Assembly (NCBI GenBank): GCA_024760905.1
Contig: CM045751.1
Location: forward strand, 13,378,501 to 13,442,500
Origin: Plotosus lineatus
Lineage: Eukaryota > Chordata > Actinopteri > Siluriformes > Plotosidae
Direction: 5' to 3'
DNA length: 64,000 bases
In this document: in pieces, positions 62,312-64,000 of the stretch
Position numbering within the stretch: the stretch's first letter is position 1
Layout: the number at the start of each line of letters is the position of its first letter
The notes under the pieces: generated by a model
Database searches by the model: none
Told to the model about the DNA's origin: nothing
Seen by the model: only the letters and a program-made list of their open reading frames with translations
Position numbers and translations under genes: made by a program

Positions 62312-62755
62312 CAGTGGTACCTCACCTTACGAAAGTCTCACCAAATGAAAAACGCAGGTTCCAAAAAGCATTTTCCTAAAATTTTTGTCTCAGGATATGA
62401 AACAAGTTCACGTTACGAAAACGCCATCTTAAAAATTAAAACGCACCATTCAAACAATGCACGAGCTGCTACTCCATCAATGAAGTTCAAACATCTCACC
62501 CCGTTGGCCTCCCATTGGCTAACAACTGAGCTGTTGTTTATGTCGCCTTCACTCGAGCGACATCTTGGATAGGTCCAACTGACGCCATCTTGGACAGGGA
62601 TCCCATTGCCTATTATAGAGCTGAATCTACCATGATGCTTTTTGTGCAAAGAATAGAGTTAGTGTTGTTGTATGTTTTATTTCTTGACTTAGGCTTTTAA
62701 CCTTCCATAAACATTTGTAAGATTATAACCCTGCTAAGAAGACATGGTCAACACG

Positions 62756-62811
<56 letters not shown>

Positions 62812-62905
62812 CGAGAAGAATAAATGGGCTCGAGTGATATCACAAAGGAATATGTCCAAACCCGTCCATCATCTGTACGATATTGAAGCAGAAGGAGGTC
62901 TTTTG
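62312..62905. mobile_element. Tigger-like element, CAGTGGTACCTC family, truncated
   Basis: Left end CAGTGGTACCTCACCTTACG. 62650-62905 is the reverse complement of 56870-57110, including the helix-turn-helix remnant, with a (CA)n at 62757-62806 in place of the (GT)n at 56972. The other end is lost in the following minisatellite. Confidence 0.75.
62757..62806. repeat. (CA)n microsatellite inside transposon
   Basis: About 46 bases of CA. The shorter (GT)n at 56972-56992 is its counterpart in another copy, so the repeat was seeded within the element. Confidence 0.9.
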
Positions 62906-62919
62906 AGTCCCATTGAAGA

Positions 62920-63860
62920 GTATGTGATGCAGTGCCCTTCTGTGCCTCACATGCCAAATCATGATGTGCCTTCTCGAGTGCCTCACATGCAAGAAAACAA
63001 CGATGTGTCCTCTAAGGTGTATCATATATGAATTAAAACAAAAAACAACAAAAAAAAAAACTGCCCTCTATGATGACTTCCACGCCACTTAACTATATGA
63101 AGTGCCCTATCCCATGCTTATACTGTACTTCATGTTGGAGTGCCCTCTAGGTGCCTTACATGCCAGGAAAAAAAATGTGAAGGGCTTTTTGGGCACCCAA
63201 TATGTGTCAATTTAGGGTGTCTTTCATTCGGTGAATACATGATGAACTGTCCTCTAAAGTGCTTTTATGTGTGGAAATCCTCGAAGTCACCTCTCAGGTG
63301 CATTATGTGTGAAAGGGAAAATGAGGTGCCCCCTATGATGCCTTTTGTGCCATAGTGGCTCATCAGGCTGGTGCTTATCCCCGGTTTCCGTAGCATGAAG
63401 CGACCAGAAGTTCAACTCCTCCTGGATGGGACGCTAGTCCATCGCAGGTTACCGTCCCAGGATATTTTTCTGGTACCCATTTATACTACTAGGTGAACAG
63501 AGGCACGCTTGTGGTTGAGACCTTGCCCAGGGGTCTTAGCACAGTGGGGGTCCAACTGGGATTCGATCACACAACCTCCTGATCATGAGCGCGGGCCACC
63601 GGCCCTCGGGTGCTTTACTAATAGAAAATCTGTGATGTAATGTAATGCCCTCTCAGTTATTTTATTCCCCAAAAACCATTAAATGCCCTTTATGGTGTCT
63701 TGAATAAAAGTAATTTTGCTGAATTGCCCTCTAGGGTACTTACACTTCAGAAACCATAGTAAAGTTCCATCTAGAGTGCCTTACCAGTGGAGAATATACG
63801 CTGCAGTGCTCTGTAAGGCTCCTCCACATGTGAGGAAACATAAAGTGCCCCAATGGGTGT
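62920..63860. repeat. Degenerate minisatellite, ~40-50 bp unit, split by a SINE
   Basis: Variants of GTGCCCTCTAGGGTGCCTTA followed by CATGCCAGGAAA recur at least ten times (for example 62930, 62970, 63010, 63140, 63245, 63330, 63640, 63690, 63730, 63770, 63845). The SINE 63347-63606 interrupts it. Confidence 0.7.
63347..63606 (-). mobile_element. tRNA-derived SINE inserted in minisatellite
   Basis: Same family as 9359-9641 and 9922-10165: GAGTTCAACT-type body, GACTAGCGTCCCATCCAGGA on the minus strand, ending near GAGGGCCGGTGGCCC. Part of the tRNA head is deleted. Confidence 0.75.
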
Positions 63861-63892
63861 AAGAAGTGTCCAACCGCCAGCCTTTAAACTAG

Positions 63893-64000
63893 TGCTTCTC
63901 AGTTATTTTCTGTGACGCCCCCTCTAGGAAAAAATAAAATAAAATAAAATTTCACGCACCCACCCACCGCCCCACGCTTGACTATAAATAGCATTATTTG
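63893..64000. mobile_element. hAT-like end running off the window
   Basis: TAGTGCTTCTCAGTTATTTTC and GTGACGCCCCCTCTAGG resemble the hAT termini at 58548 and 59754; the rest is outside the window. Contains an (AATAA)n run. Confidence 0.5.

Noticed and set aside
62920..63860. CRISPR-like array
   Set aside because: Units are diverged and have no constant spacers; this is eukaryotic DNA and the pattern is a minisatellite.
51234..64000. A second protein-coding gene downstream of sbf2
   Set aside because: No frame in this stretch resembles a known protein apart from transposase pieces, and no chain of phase-compatible exons was seen.

Overview
The window is vertebrate genomic DNA, almost certainly from a teleost fish. 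It carries the 3' half of one protein-coding gene on the + strand, spread over about 50 kb, followed by about 12.7 kb of downstream sequence in which I see no second gene. The exons read in order as the C-terminal ~970 residues of SBF2 (MTMR13), the catalytically dead myotubularin-related protein with DENN, GRAM, myotubularin-like and PH domains. The DENN half lies upstream of the window. Short exons, large introns, AG acceptors with GT donors, dense CA/TA microsatellites, tRNA-derived SINEs, RTE-type LINE debris, hAT and Tc1/mariner (Tigger-like) elements are the usual makeup of a teleost intron landscape. I cannot name the species.

Layout: nineteen constitutive-looking sbf2 exons between 786 and 51233 join without a frame break. 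The first three encode the GRAM domain, those from 6613 to 34085 most of the pseudophosphatase domain, 38682-46774 its end, a coiled coil and a linker, and 46869-51233 the PH domain and stop codon. Three further small candidate exons (11316-11366, 15372-15455, 19219-19284) fall in one place, between the exons ending at 10969 and starting at 19863. All are phase 1-1, so any combination keeps the frame; I read them as alternative cassette exons in a variable loop of the myotubularin-like domain. The intron after 27825 has a GC donor. The pseudo-active site in 26289-26390 lacks both the catalytic cysteine and the arginine of active myotubularins.

The introns and the 3' flank are packed with mobile DNA. 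Main items: a Tigger-type element holding an ~830 bp palindrome (1494-2951); at least seven copies of one short terminal-inverted-repeat family; a nearly identical ~240 bp inverted duplication (20865-22076); three hAT elements with clear 8 bp target duplications, one with another transposon nested inside; a Tc1-like fragment; a 5'-truncated RTE LINE with a perfect 20 bp target duplication (43656-45015); two decayed non-LTR reverse transcriptase remnants; and a tRNA-headed SINE family whose copies carry different LINE-like tails joined at the same point. Three degenerate minisatellites (8456-8735, 53500-54890, 62920-63860) are also present.

I found no CRISPR array, bacterial-type operon, or new multi-gene system. 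The novelty is structural: splicing architecture, foldback DNA and SINE tail exchange. Everything rests on reading by eye; TE boundaries are approximate unless a target duplication or TIR is stated.
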